Positions 1 to 7,272 of a stretch of DNA of 13,822 bases are shown in pieces. Position 1 is the first letter of the stretch. Each line of letters begins with the position of its first letter. Source of the DNA: an uncultured Pseudomonadota bacterium (GTDB taxonomy: Bacteria; Pseudomonadota; Gammaproteobacteria; Methylococcales; Methylomonadaceae); contig CAIZCB010000017.1 of assembly GCA_903931355.1 (NCBI GenBank), positions 1 to 13,822 on the forward strand. Direction: 5' to 3'. The notes below the pieces were generated by a model. The model ran no database searches and had not been told where the DNA came from. It saw nothing but the letters and a program-made list of their open reading frames with translations. Position numbers and translations under genes: made by a program.

Positions 1-68
1 AGACGGTTCATAATCGCAGTTTTTTATAGTGTTATATTTTTAACTCTTATTGTTTAGGAGTATAAAAA

Positions 69-412
69 ATGAACTTTACATATAAACACGTAGTAAAAAT
101 ATTGCCATTACTGTTTGCCTTGGGTTCGGTTACATCGGTTGCCTATGCCGAATGACTCCGGCTCCAGAACATCCTGGACAACACAATGTTGTCGCTAAAA
201 CACCCGAAGAACACGCTACTGCAGCGGAGCATCATAAGAAAAAAGCGGAATATCATTCCGGTATGGAGGCTCATCACCATTCGCTTGCTAAGGAATATAA
301 GCAAACTAAACATCAAAATTTGGCAAAACATCATGAGAATTTAGCGAAACATCATCATGCACTTGCTAAAGAGCATGAAGCGACCGCTAAAACTCATGAG
401 AAAGATAAGTAA
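69..412 (+). CDS. Secreted histidine-rich small protein, interrupted by an apparent single-base frameshift
   Basis: No known family recognised. Reading from ATG 69 gives a 28-residue peptide: a positively charged start, a hydrophobic stretch (ILPLLFALGSV) and a signal peptidase I site AYA|E, then TGA at 153-155. The remainder is open in another frame from ATG 152 to TAA 410-412 (86 residues). One extra A in GAATG (making GAAATG) joins the two into a roughly 115-residue exported protein. AGGAG at 56-60, eight bases before ATG 69, supports that start. The mature part has 17 His in 86 residues, many Lys and Glu, and no Cys. It contains heptads of the form LAKHHxx, which suggests a charged amphipathic helix. 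Periplasmic metal binding is an inference from the histidines only. As written, the TGA overlaps ATG 152 (ATGA), but separate translation would leave the mature part without a signal. Confidence 0.6.
320..403 (+). repeat. Four in-frame 21-nt (7-residue) repeats coding heptads
   Basis: Four consecutive seven-residue units start at 320, 341, 362 and 383 and read LAKHHEN, LAKHHHA, LAKEHEA and TAKTHEK. The DNA copies have diverged but keep the pattern. A fifth related unit (LAKEYKQ) lies just upstream out of register. The period of seven with Leu/Ala and His/Lys/Glu positions indicates a continuous helix with a histidine-rich face. Confidence 0.7.
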
Positions 413-429
413 GTAAGTAAGTAAGTAAG
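406..429 (+). repeat. Tetranucleotide microsatellite, six TAAG units
   Basis: Six perfect tandem TAAG copies overlap the end of the His-rich gene. The gene's stop codon is the TAA at 410-412, inside the second unit. The preceding codons GAT AAG and that stop are set by the first two units, so slippage in copy number would not change the protein. TAA recurs in every frame further along the tract. Confidence 0.9.
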
Positions 430-484
430 GAAAGTAATTGTTTTGACTTAGTAATTTAGTCTGAAAACACTTTTGGCAGGTTTT

Positions 485-506
485 GGTGGTTGATTAATCA
501 ACCACC
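485..506. terminator. Perfect 22-bp palindrome, probable bidirectional terminator
   Basis: The sequence from GGTGGTTGA through TTAA to TCAACCACC is its own reverse complement: a nine-base stem with a TTAA loop. It lies between the convergent ends of the His-rich gene and the DUF58 gene. Neither side has a strong T tract, so Rho-independent efficiency is uncertain. A binding site for a dimeric protein is the alternative. Confidence 0.55.
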
Positions 507-539
507 GATTTAAACGATTTAGCAGCAAATTGTCGAAAA

Positions 540-1451
540 TTAAATTTGACGTAAGCGTAAGCCACCTAAAACCTGCTCAGCCTGTTCCGCCGTACTACAA
601 CTTAACCAGCTAATCCGCAGTTTCCGACACAGTTGTTTTAGGTGTTCTTGCCGTTGTTGGAAGCGTTGTTGATATTCTGCCAAGCGTTGTTTATCCGCGC
701 TATCGATCAGCAAATCCCGCAAACTGTCGGTAAATCGGTAGCGGCCTTTGTTTGGTAATTGCGCTTCCAGCGGGTCGAAGATTTGAATCAAAACCACGTC
801 ACAATGCCGACTCAATTGCGCTAGATGTTGCTCGGCATTGGCAGTTAGGCCGCGAAAATCACTGAGAATAAACACTTGGCTGCCGGGGCGGGCGTGGTGT
901 CTTAAGCGGGTTAGGCTGTGTTCCAAGCCGCTAGTGCTGGCGATTAATTGTGGATTGACCAAAGCATTAAAAAACCGCAACAAAGCCGGTTTGCCGGTTT
1001 GTGGTTTCAGTTCCTGACAGCCTTCGTCACTAAAAATCTGTCCACCAACGCGGTCGCCTTGTTGTAAGGCTGACCAAGCTAATAGCCCCGCTAATTTTGC
1101 CGCTTGAACCGATTTAAACACGCCTCGGGTGGCGAATTGCATGGTGGCACGGTAATCGACGGCGATAAATAAAGGCGTTTCGCGTTCTTCTTTAAAGACT
1201 TTGCTGTGTGGTTTGTCGGTGCGGGCGGTGACGCGCCAGTCGATGCGGCGCACATCGTCGCCGGCTTGATACAAACGGGTTTCGTCAAAAGTCATGCCGC
1301 GACCTTTTTGCGGCGATAAATATTGACCGGATTGCTGGGCGTTAATTTGCCGACGCTGGCGCTGCAAGCTGGTGGCTGGTTGAGCGAGGCCGAGCAAGGT
1401 TGTTAAGCTGATCGCCAAACGGTCATTGGCGGCATGGGCTTTGGCTGTCAT
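540..1451 (-). CDS. DUF58 domain protein
   Basis: A 303-residue cytoplasmic-looking protein with no signal peptide or membrane segment. The DUF58 signature is at about residues 67-90, where DVRRIDWRVTART is followed by K-FKEERE. A von Willebrand A-like fold follows. Its first metal-site motif, normally DxSxS, reads DYRAT, so the MIDAS looks degenerate. A later strand ends in FILSDFRG. DUF58 proteins are usually encoded next to MoxR ATPases, as here: the start is five bases after the MoxR stop. No clear ribosome binding site is visible, which fits translational coupling. The biochemical role of DUF58 proteins is poorly defined; an adaptor or substrate of the MoxR chaperone is the usual proposal. 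No VWA (BatA/BatB-like) genes follow, unlike many MoxR loci. Confidence 0.85.
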   Translation of the reverse strand: MTAKAHAANDRLAISLTTLLGLAQPATSLQRQRRQINAQQSGQYLSPQKGRGMTFDETRLYQAGDDVRRIDWRVTARTDKPHSKVFKEERETPLFIAVDYRATMQFATRGVFKSVQAAKLAGLLAWSALQQGDRVGGQIFSDEGCQELKPQTGKPALLRFFNALVNPQLIASTSGLEHSLTRLRHHARPGSQVFILSDFRGLTANAEQHLAQLSRHCDVVLIQIFDPLEAQLPNKGRYRFTDSLRDLLIDSADKQRLAEYQQRFQQRQEHLKQLCRKLRISWLSCSTAEQAEQVLGGLRLRQI

Positions 1452-1456
1452 GGCGT

Positions 1457-2428
1457 TTAAGGCACCGCAATTCGGGCAATTAATTGTTTACTCACGTCAT
1501 CGCTGCTGATGCCTTCCGCTTCGGCTTCGTAAGACAGAATTAATCTGTGACGCAGCACATCGTAAGCTAAATCTTGAATATCACTCGGATCAACAAAATC
1601 ACGTTGTTGTAGCCAAGCTTTGGCTCGGGCGCAGCGATCAAGGGCGATGCTGGCGCGAGGGCTGGCGCCGTATTGAATCCATTTGCCTAAATCTTCGCCA
1701 TAAACCGCTGGGTTGCGGGTCGCTAAGATGATTTGTAATAAATATTGCTCTAGCGGTTCGGCCATGTACAAATCTAAGACTTGTTGACGCGCGGCAAAAA
1801 TGGTTTCGCTACTGATTTTATTGATGGTTTGTGGCTTGGCTTGCAATTGGCCTTTGGCTTCGGCGCGGGCTAAATGCAGAATCGCTTGTTCGTGGGCGGC
1901 ATTGGGGTAGTCGATTTTGACGTGCAGTAAAAACCGGTCCAGTTGCGCTTCTGGCAAGGGATAAGTGCCTTCTTGTTCAATCGGATTTTGGGTTGCCATC
2001 ACCATAAACAAGGCGGGCAGGGGATAGCTGGCTTTGCGAACCGTGATTTGCCGTTCTGCCATTGCTTCCAACAAGGCAGCTTGTACTTTGGCTGGGGCGC
2101 GGTTGATTTCGTCGGCCAAAATTAAATTGTGAAACAACGGGCCTTTTTGAAACTCAAAACTGCCTTGCTGTGGGCGGTAAATATCGGTGCCGGTTAAGTC
2201 AGCGGGGAGTAAATCGGGCGTAAATTGGACGCGGTGAAAATCGGCGTCTATGCCTTGGCTTAGCACGTTGATAGCGCGGGTTTTAGCCAAGCCCGGTGCG
2301 CCTTCGACTAATAAATGGCCATCGGCTAATAAAGCGATCAACATCCGTTCAACCAGAACGTCTTGACCAATAATCTGGGTGTTAATCTGTGATTTAAGCG
2401 CTTGTAAGGCGGTTTGCGCTGCGGTCAT
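1457..2428 (-). CDS. MoxR family AAA+ ATPase
   Basis: A 323-residue cytoplasmic ATPase of the MoxR/RavA branch of AAA+ proteins. Walker A is GAPGLAKT at residues 43-50 and Walker B is LILADE at 102-107. Sensor 1 is ATQNP at 145-149, and the family stretch EGTYPLPEAQLDRF follows at 153-166. Length and motifs are complete. MoxR proteins act as chaperone-like ATPases that mature or remodel partner complexes, usually with DUF58 and VWA proteins; the DUF58 partner is next in line. An AAGGA Shine-Dalgarno lies about eight bases before the ATG. The gene starts 33 bases after the LOG gene stop, one of the wider gaps in the minus-strand cluster, so it could have its own promoter, although I see none that is convincing. 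The substrate cannot be inferred from sequence. Confidence 0.92.
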   Translation of the reverse strand: MTAAQTALQALKSQINTQIIGQDVLVERMLIALLADGHLLVEGAPGLAKTRAINVLSQGIDADFHRVQFTPDLLPADLTGTDIYRPQQGSFEFQKGPLFHNLILADEINRAPAKVQAALLEAMAERQITVRKASYPLPALFMVMATQNPIEQEGTYPLPEAQLDRFLLHVKIDYPNAAHEQAILHLARAEAKGQLQAKPQTINKISSETIFAARQQVLDLYMAEPLEQYLLQIILATRNPAVYGEDLGKWIQYGASPRASIALDRCARAKAWLQQRDFVDPSDIQDLAYDVLRHRLILSYEAEAEGISSDDVSKQLIARIAVP

Positions 2429-2461
2429 GGTGTTTTCCTTTTCGATTAAAACAAGTTTTTG

Positions 2462-3166
2462 TCAGGGAACGGGACAAGGATTTGGGTTATTAGTTCGCTG
2501 CTGCATCATAATCCGCACCACTTCGTCGAGGTCGTCGGTGACGGTGATTAAATCCAAATCGTCGTGGGAAATGGTGCTGTATTCCAGCATTCGGGTTTTA
2601 ATCCAATCCACTAGCCCATTCCAAAAGTCGCTACCAAATAAAACTAACGGTAAGCGGCAGGTTTTATGGGTTTGCATTAAGGTTAAGGCTTCAAAAAATT
2701 CATCCAAAGTACCAAAGCCGCCGGGCATACAAACATAGCCGATTGAATAACGGACAAACATCACTTTACGGACGAAAAAATAGCGAAAGTTAAGTGATAG
2801 ATTTTGATAAGGATTGGGATGTTGTTCTTTTGGTAGTTCGATATTTAAGCCAATCGAGATTTGATTTTGTTGGTTGGCGCCTTTATTGGCGGCTTCCATA
2901 ATCCCAGGCCCACCGCCGCTCATAATCGCAAAACCTTGTTGGCTTAGGCGTTCTGCCAATGCCACGGTTTGTTGGTAGTAATAACTATCTGCTGGCAAGC
3001 GAGCCGAGCCAAAAATCGACACGGTTTCTGGCAAATTGCTTAACTGTTCAAAGCCTTCGGTAAATTCGTGAGAGATACGAAAAATTCGCCAGTATTGATC
3101 GGCTTTAAGATCGCCGATCATGCTGCCATAGGCGCTATGGTTTTGATGGTTATTACTGGTGGTCAT
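2462..3166 (-). CDS. LOG family (TIGR00730-type) nucleotide hydrolase
   Basis: A 234-residue Rossmann-like protein of the LOG family. Both hallmark motifs are present: GGGPGIMEA at residues 84-92 and PGGFGTLDE at 148-156, with an early strand ending in IFGSAR at about 51-56. Members cleave nucleoside 5'-monophosphates to base plus ribose 5-phosphate (PpnN-like) or release cytokinins from their ribotides; many were once mislabelled lysine decarboxylases. The N-terminal 20 residues are polar and carry no export signal. The start lies two bases after the cytochrome c stop, indicating cotranscription with pyrC'. Placement beside pyrimidine genes makes an NMP-nucleosidase salvage role attractive, but that is inference. 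The substrate (pyrimidine, purine or cytokinin) is not readable from the motifs. Confidence 0.88.
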   Translation of the reverse strand: MTTSNNHQNHSAYGSMIGDLKADQYWRIFRISHEFTEGFEQLSNLPETVSIFGSARLPADSYYYQQTVALAERLSQQGFAIMSGGGPGIMEAANKGANQQNQISIGLNIELPKEQHPNPYQNLSLNFRYFFVRKVMFVRYSIGYVCMPGGFGTLDEFFEALTLMQTHKTCRLPLVLFGSDFWNGLVDWIKTRMLEYSTISHDDLDLITVTDDLDEVVRIMMQQRTNNPNPCPVP

Positions 3167-3168
3167 GT

Positions 3169-3471
3169 TTATTGCTCAGCAATATCGCTGTGTTCCATGA
3201 CGTAAGTGCTGATTTTGGTTAAATCTTCGTTACTGAATTGTTTAAACGCTGGCATTAGCCAAGAGCCGTGGCTGATTTTCTGGTTAAGGTAGGCCAGATT
3301 GTCTTTTTTGGCACTTAAGCTGAATAGGCTGCCGTTGTTGGCGGCTTTATGGCATTCAGCGCAGGTGGCTTGAAAGATTTGTTCGCCAGTCGCTTGTGGT
3401 TGTGGGCTGTAGTCGCGTGAGCAAGCGGCTAATGTCAGCAATGCCGCCATCAACAATAAACGCTGGATCAT
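3169..3471 (-). CDS. Small c-type cytochrome lipoprotein
   Basis: A 100-residue protein. The N-terminus is a lipoprotein signal with lipobox LAAC, placing the lipidated Cys at residue 17, so the protein should be anchored to a membrane facing the periplasm. One haem-binding motif, CAECH, is at 37-41, and Met73 in a WLMPAF context is the likely distal ligand, giving a class I monohaem fold. The region around 83-93 (DLTKISTYVME) matches the C-terminal helix of such cytochromes. The start codon overlaps the pyrC' stop (ATGA), and the LOG gene follows two bases after its stop. The redox partner is unknown, and I see no oxidase or dehydrogenase gene in the window. Its link to pyrimidine synthesis may be only transcriptional. 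Confidence 0.88.
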   Translation of the reverse strand: MIQRLLLMAALLTLAACSRDYSPQPQATGEQIFQATCAECHKAANNGSLFSLSAKKDNLAYLNQKISHGSWLMPAFKQFSNEDLTKISTYVMEHSDIAEQ

Positions 3472-4757
3472 TGCGGGTTCTCAAGCTTGAAAATCAATTG
3501 CCCAGCTTGGATAGTCTGAGTGACACGACCACGTAAATTTTGCTGCCAATACGGGGTGTTGATGCCAGCGCTGTGCCAGTTTTGGCGATTGACTTGCCAA
3601 TTGGCGTTGGGATCAAACACACAAACATCAGCCGCTTGACCGATACCTAATGTACCGGCAGCTAAGCCTAAAATATTGGCGGGTTGTTGAGTAAGCTTGG
3701 CGATGGCGTGGTTTAACGCGATGCCGTGTTGTTGGCTTAACTCAAGCATCAAAGGCACCAAGGTTTCCAATGAGGCAACTCCCGCTTCGGTTTCAGGAAA
3801 TGCGCCGAGTTTGGCGTCTAAATCATGCGGTTGATGGTCAGAGCAAATCGCATCGATAGTGCCATTAGCAAGGCCGTCGCGCAGATATTGGCGGTCGATT
3901 TGGCTGCGGAACGGCGGAATTACATGGTAATTGCTATCAAATGGAATTACATCGTTTTCGGTGAGGTGCAGTTGATGAATCGCAACATCGGCGGTGACTT
4001 GTAAGCCGTATTTTTTCGCTTGTTGCAGTTTAATCACCGATTGTTTGCAGCTAATTTGGCTGATGTGCAAGCGGCAGCCGGTTAATTCAGCTAGTTCTAA
4101 ACATTGTGCCAAGGCAATTGATTCGGCAGCTGCCGGAATCCCAGGTAAACCGTAACGGCTGGCAACTGCGCCTTCGTGAGCGCAGCCTTTGCCGCTTAAC
4201 GAGGTTTCGTTGGCGCGGTAAATAATTAATAAATCGTGGGTGGCGGCGTATTCCATCGCCCGACGCAAAATCAGTAGGTTGTTTAACGAATTACCGGCAT
4301 TGCTGACCGCGATACAGCCCGCTTGTTTTAAGGCAAATAAATTGCTGAGGTCGTTACCGGCTAAGCCTTGGCTGAGTGCGCCCAGCATATAAACTTGCGG
4401 GTAGCCGGCTTTTTCGGCCTTGTCTTTAATAAACTCGACCACCGCAGGAGCGTCGATAGTCGGTTTGGTGTCGGGTGGTAGGCATAAAGAAGTGACACCG
4501 GCTGCGGCTGCGGCGCGAGTTTCGCTGGCGATGCTGCCTTTTTGGCTATGGCCAGGTTCGCGTAAACGCACGCTTAAATCAATAAAGCCCGGGCAGATGA
4601 TTTGGCCGCTGGCATCGATGATGCTGTCAGCGGTTGCATTGCTGTCGGCGCTGAGTAGCTCGGCAATTTTGCCGTCTTTGATGCTTAATGAGCCGATTTG
4701 GTCGATGTTGTTAGCCGGATCGATGATGCGACCGTTACGAATTAACAGACTGCTCAT
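3468..4757 (-). CDS. pyrC': Dihydroorotase-like subunit PyrC' of aspartate carbamoyltransferase, predicted non-catalytic
   Basis: A 429-residue protein with the amidohydrolase fold of class I dihydroorotases. The zinc motif DxHxHxREPG reads [10 protein letters not shown] at residues 60-69, so both histidines are replaced (Ser62, Arg64). In the later HxxH-S/T segment the second His is Gln (HISQIS, Gln234). The third-site His261 and the SDH aspartate (Asp307) remain. Losing most metal ligands predicts no dihydroorotase activity. In Pseudomonas an equivalent inactive PyrC' assembles with PyrB into a large ATCase and is needed for it. The four-base ATGA overlap with pyrB supports the same stoichiometric partnership. 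A functional dihydroorotase must then be encoded elsewhere. Annotation pipelines are likely to label this a plain dihydroorotase, which would be misleading. Confidence 0.9.
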   Translation of the reverse strand: MSSLLIRNGRIIDPANNIDQIGSLSIKDGKIAELLSADSNATADSIIDASGQIICPGFIDLSVRLREPGHSQKGSIASETRAAAAAGVTSLCLPPDTKPTIDAPAVVEFIKDKAEKAGYPQVYMLGALSQGLAGNDLSNLFALKQAGCIAVSNAGNSLNNLLILRRAMEYAATHDLLIIYRANETSLSGKGCAHEGAVASRYGLPGIPAAAESIALAQCLELAELTGCRLHISQISCKQSVIKLQQAKKYGLQVTADVAIHQLHLTENDVIPFDSNYHVIPPFRSQIDRQYLRDGLANGTIDAICSDHQPHDLDAKLGAFPETEAGVASLETLVPLMLELSQQHGIALNHAIAKLTQQPANILGLAAGTLGIGQAADVCVFDPNANWQVNRQNWHSAGINTPYWQQNLRGRVTQTIQAGQLIFKLENPQ

Positions 4758-5719
4758 GCTGCACCGCCTTGGCTTTGCATTGCCATTGACATCACCGCCA
4801 TGCGTACCGCGATGCCATTACTGACTTGTTGCAAAATCACCGAATGCGAACCGTCGGCAACGCTGGAGGCAATTTCCACCCCGCGATTGATCGGGCCGGG
4901 GTGCATGACAATCACATCGCTTTTGGCCTGTTTAAGTTTGGTTTCGCTTAGACCAAAGCAGCGGAAATATTCGCTTTCGCTAGGTAAAAATGCTGAGTTC
5001 ATACGTTCTTTTTGCAGGCGCAACATGATAACCACATCGACATCGTTTAAGCCTTCGTTCATATCGTGTAAAGCGGTGACGCCCATGCTGGTGACATCGG
5101 CTGGGAGTAGGGTTTTTGGGGCAATTACGCGGACATCGGTAACGCCTAAGGTATTTAGTGCCAAGATCTGAGAGCGAGCAACCCGAGAATGCAGAATATC
5201 GCCGACGATGGCGACTTTTAAGCCTTCAAACTGCTTTTTATGTTGGCGAATGGTGAACATATCCAGCATGGCTTGGGTTGGGTGAGCGTGTTGACCATCG
5301 CCTGCATTGATAACGCTAATATGCGGTGCGGTTTGTTGGGCGATAAAGTGCGCCGCACCGCTAAGTGCATGGCGTACAACAAACATATCAACCTGCATCG
5401 CTTCCAGATTGCGGATGGTGTCGAGTAGGCTTTCACCTTTGGATGTCGCTGATGTGGCGATATTCATGTTCAGCACATCGGCGGATAAACGGGTGGCCGC
5501 TAATTCAAACGTGGTGCGGGTGCGGGTGCTGTTTTCAAAGAACAAATTGATAATGGTTTTGCCACGCAGCAAAGGTACTTTTTTAACCTGATGTTCTGAC
5601 ATATCGACAAACGATTCTGCGGTGTCGAGAATTTCAGTGAGTAATTGTTTGCTCAAGCCTTCGATAGTCAGAAAGTGTTTGAGCTTGCCGGATTCGGTGA
5701 GTTGTAAATGTCGAGTCAT
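4754..5719 (-). CDS. pyrB: Aspartate carbamoyltransferase catalytic subunit
   Basis: A 321-residue enzyme that condenses carbamoyl phosphate with aspartate to N-carbamoylaspartate, the committed step of pyrimidine synthesis. The carbamoyl phosphate site is FENSTRTRT at residues 61-69, followed by a Lys-containing loop (SKGES, 93-97), HPTQA at 146-150 and HPGPINRG at 273-280. The first 15 or so residues extend beyond the E. coli chain and resemble the start of Pseudomonas PyrB. In that class A enzyme the N-terminal extension takes part in nucleotide regulation, and PyrC' replaces the usual PyrI regulatory subunit. No pyrI is present here. The gene starts three bases after the pyrR stop and overlaps pyrC' by four bases. 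Confidence 0.96.
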   Translation of the reverse strand: MTRHLQLTESGKLKHFLTIEGLSKQLLTEILDTAESFVDMSEHQVKKVPLLRGKTIINLFFENSTRTRTTFELAATRLSADVLNMNIATSATSKGESLLDTIRNLEAMQVDMFVVRHALSGAAHFIAQQTAPHISVINAGDGQHAHPTQAMLDMFTIRQHKKQFEGLKVAIVGDILHSRVARSQILALNTLGVTDVRVIAPKTLLPADVTSMGVTALHDMNEGLNDVDVVIMLRLQKERMNSAFLPSESEYFRCFGLSETKLKQAKSDVIVMHPGPINRGVEIASSVADGSHSVILQQVSNGIAVRMAVMSMAMQSQGGAA

Positions 5720-5722
5720 GGT

Positions 5723-6241
5723 CTAAGCAGGGCAAGCAGTGTTTTGAATGTGGATTGCCAACGGTTTTGGGCCGGTGAGTTTGATGCGTTGTCCAGCTGG
5801 TAAGTTGATTTGGCCGCCGACGCAATCCGGTTGCAGCGGGATTTGCCGACCATTGCGCTCTATCAATACCGCTAATAGCACTTGGTTTGGGCGACCATAA
5901 TCAAAAATTTCGTTGAGGGCGGCACGGATGGTGCGGCCGGTATAAAACACATCATCAATCAAAATAATGTCGCGGCCTTCTAAGTGAGTCGGCAATTGGC
6001 TGGTTTTCACTTTGGGGTGCATACCAATTTGCGAGAAGTCATCGCGGTAAAAGGTGATGTCTAATAAACCCAGTGGTTCTTGAATGCCAAGTCGCTGATG
6101 AATTTGCTCGGCTATCCATGCGCCGCCGCTGTGAATGCCAATCAGCACCGGATTATGTAGTTGGCGATGTTCGATTTGCTGACGTATCGCTGTTTCTAGT
6201 TGTTCTAACAGCTTGGCAATATTGAGATTGTTGGTTGGCAT
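5723..6241 (-). CDS. pyrR: PyrR-type uracil phosphoribosyltransferase / pyr regulator
   Basis: A 172-residue type I phosphoribosyltransferase. The PRPP-binding motif IILIDDVFYTGRT is at residues 92-104, followed by a DYGRP segment characteristic of PyrR, and GIHSGG at 35-40 matches the early PRPP loop. In Gram-positive bacteria PyrR binds pyr mRNA in response to UMP and also converts uracil plus PRPP to UMP. In gammaproteobacteria it commonly sits just before pyrB, as here, and its regulatory mode is less clear. It starts two bases after the ruvX stop, leaving no space for a leader or attenuator directly before pyrR or before pyrB. Enzymatic salvage, or binding elsewhere in the transcript, is therefore more plausible than classic attenuation at this point. 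Confidence 0.94.
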   Translation of the reverse strand: MPTNNLNIAKLLEQLETAIRQQIEHRQLHNPVLIGIHSGGAWIAEQIHQRLGIQEPLGLLDITFYRDDFSQIGMHPKVKTSQLPTHLEGRDIILIDDVFYTGRTIRAALNEIFDYGRPNQVLLAVLIERNGRQIPLQPDCVGGQINLPAGQRIKLTGPKPLAIHIQNTACPA

Positions 6242-6243
6242 AA

Positions 6244-6696
6244 TTAGGTATTTTGATTAAACCAGCTTTGCAAAATGATTTGCGCGGCTAATTGGTCTTG
6301 AACAGCCCATAGTTTACCAGCACTGACTTTTAGGTCATCAAATAACAATTGTTTGGCGGCGAAGGTGGTGAGGGTTTCGTCGATTTGATGAACGGGTAGA
6401 TTAAAACGGCCATTTAGCTGGCGGCAGAATTTTTGCATTCGCGGGGTGACGATGTTGTCAGAGCCGTCTTGCTGTTTGGACAGGCCAACCACTAAGCCGA
6501 GCGGTTGCCATTCGTCGATTAATTTGCCGATGGCAGTCCAATCCGGTACTTGATTGGGTGAGCGTAAAGTTTGCAAGGGGCTGGCGATGCCAGTGGTGGC
6601 GTGGCCGACGGCGATGCCGATTTTTTTATTGCCAAAGTCAAAGCCAAGGTAAGTGTCGCTGCTTAATTTGGCAGCCAAAGGATCGCGTTTAACCAT
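6244..6696 (-). CDS. ruvX: RuvX/YqgF family RNase H-fold nuclease (putative Holliday junction resolvase)
   Basis: A 150-residue protein with the RuvC/RNase H-like fold. The first acidic strand, GFDFGNKKIG, begins at residue 18 with catalytic Asp20. VVGLS at 69-73 and QDGSD at 76-80 follow, then IDET at 105-108, and the late acidic residue is Asp134 in VQDQLAA. The family is linked to Holliday junction processing and to processing of pre-16S rRNA ends. It overlaps yqgE by eight bases and precedes pyrR by two. The yqgE-yqgF pairing is widely conserved in proteobacteria, which supports the call. Confidence 0.93.
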   Translation of the reverse strand: MVKRDPLAAKLSSDTYLGFDFGNKKIGIAVGHATTGIASPLQTLRSPNQVPDWTAIGKLIDEWQPLGLVVGLSKQQDGSDNIVTPRMQKFCRQLNGRFNLPVHQIDETLTTFAAKQLLFDDLKVSAGKLWAVQDQLAAQIILQSWFNQNT

Positions 6697-7255
6697 GACC
6701 AGCGCCGGTGGTTAGGCGGTTAATATCGATGCCAAGTTGTTTAGCGGCGGCGTTCCAGCGGTCTTTGATCGGTGTGTGGTAAATAATCGATTCACCGCAA
6801 GGTGTGTTGAGCCAAGTGTTTTCGATCATTTCTTGTTCTAACTGGCCTTTGCTCCAGCCAGCGTAACCGAGAGCGATTAAATAGTTTTTTGGGCCTTTGC
6901 CTTGGGCGATGGCTTCTAGTACATCTTTGGAGCTGGTGAGGGTGATGTTATCGGCAGTGGTGATACTGGAATCCCAATGTTGTTCGCAAGGGCTGTGAAT
7001 CACGAAGCCGCGTTCTTGTTGCACCGGGCCGCCAGCAAACACCGGGGTGTTTGACACTTCTTCAAGGTCGGTTTTGATGCCGATTTGTTGAAAAATCTCG
7101 CCTAATTTCATACCGGTTGGGCGGTTAATCACAATCCCTAATGCGCCATCGTCAGTGTGCTGACAGAGATAGGTCACGGTATGTGAAAAATGCGGGTCAT
7201 CCATGCTGGGCATGGCAATTAAAAATTGGTTATTAAGGTAGCTGGCTTCGATCAT
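6689..7255 (-). CDS. yqgE: YqgE (DUF179/AlgH family) protein
   Basis: A 188-residue protein of the DUF179 family, matching the usual length of about 187. It begins MIEASYLNNQFLIAMP, the conserved N-terminal pattern, and contains GALGIVINRPT at about residues 38-48 and a GPVQQERGF segment near 75-83, both typical. An in-frame ATG at 7312 would add 19 residues that overlap tonB and do not resemble the family. The start at 7255, preceded by AGG about seven bases upstream, is therefore preferred. The molecular function is not established. It overlaps ruvX by eight bases, and translational coupling of the pair is likely. Confidence 0.93.
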   Translation of the reverse strand: MIEASYLNNQFLIAMPSMDDPHFSHTVTYLCQHTDDGALGIVINRPTGMKLGEIFQQIGIKTDLEEVSNTPVFAGGPVQQERGFVIHSPCEQHWDSSITTADNITLTSSKDVLEAIAQGKGPKNYLIALGYAGWSKGQLEQEMIENTWLNTPCGESIIYHTPIKDRWNAAAKQLGIDINRLTTGAGHG

Positions 7256-7272
7256 GGTTATACCTAGTAGGG

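Noticed and set aside
143..334. Minus-strand open frame across the His-rich gene
   Set aside because: It is antisense to the repeat-coding region, has no ribosome binding site and shows a composition forced by the His/Lys codons opposite.
406..429. TAAG repeat as a phase-variation switch
   Set aside because: The stop codon falls within the second unit, so changes in copy number do not alter the reading frame, and the tract lies downstream of the coding region.
4420..4824. Plus-strand open frame of 134 codons inside pyrC'/pyrB
   Set aside because: It lies opposite two well-conserved genes and resembles no family; it is an overlap artefact.
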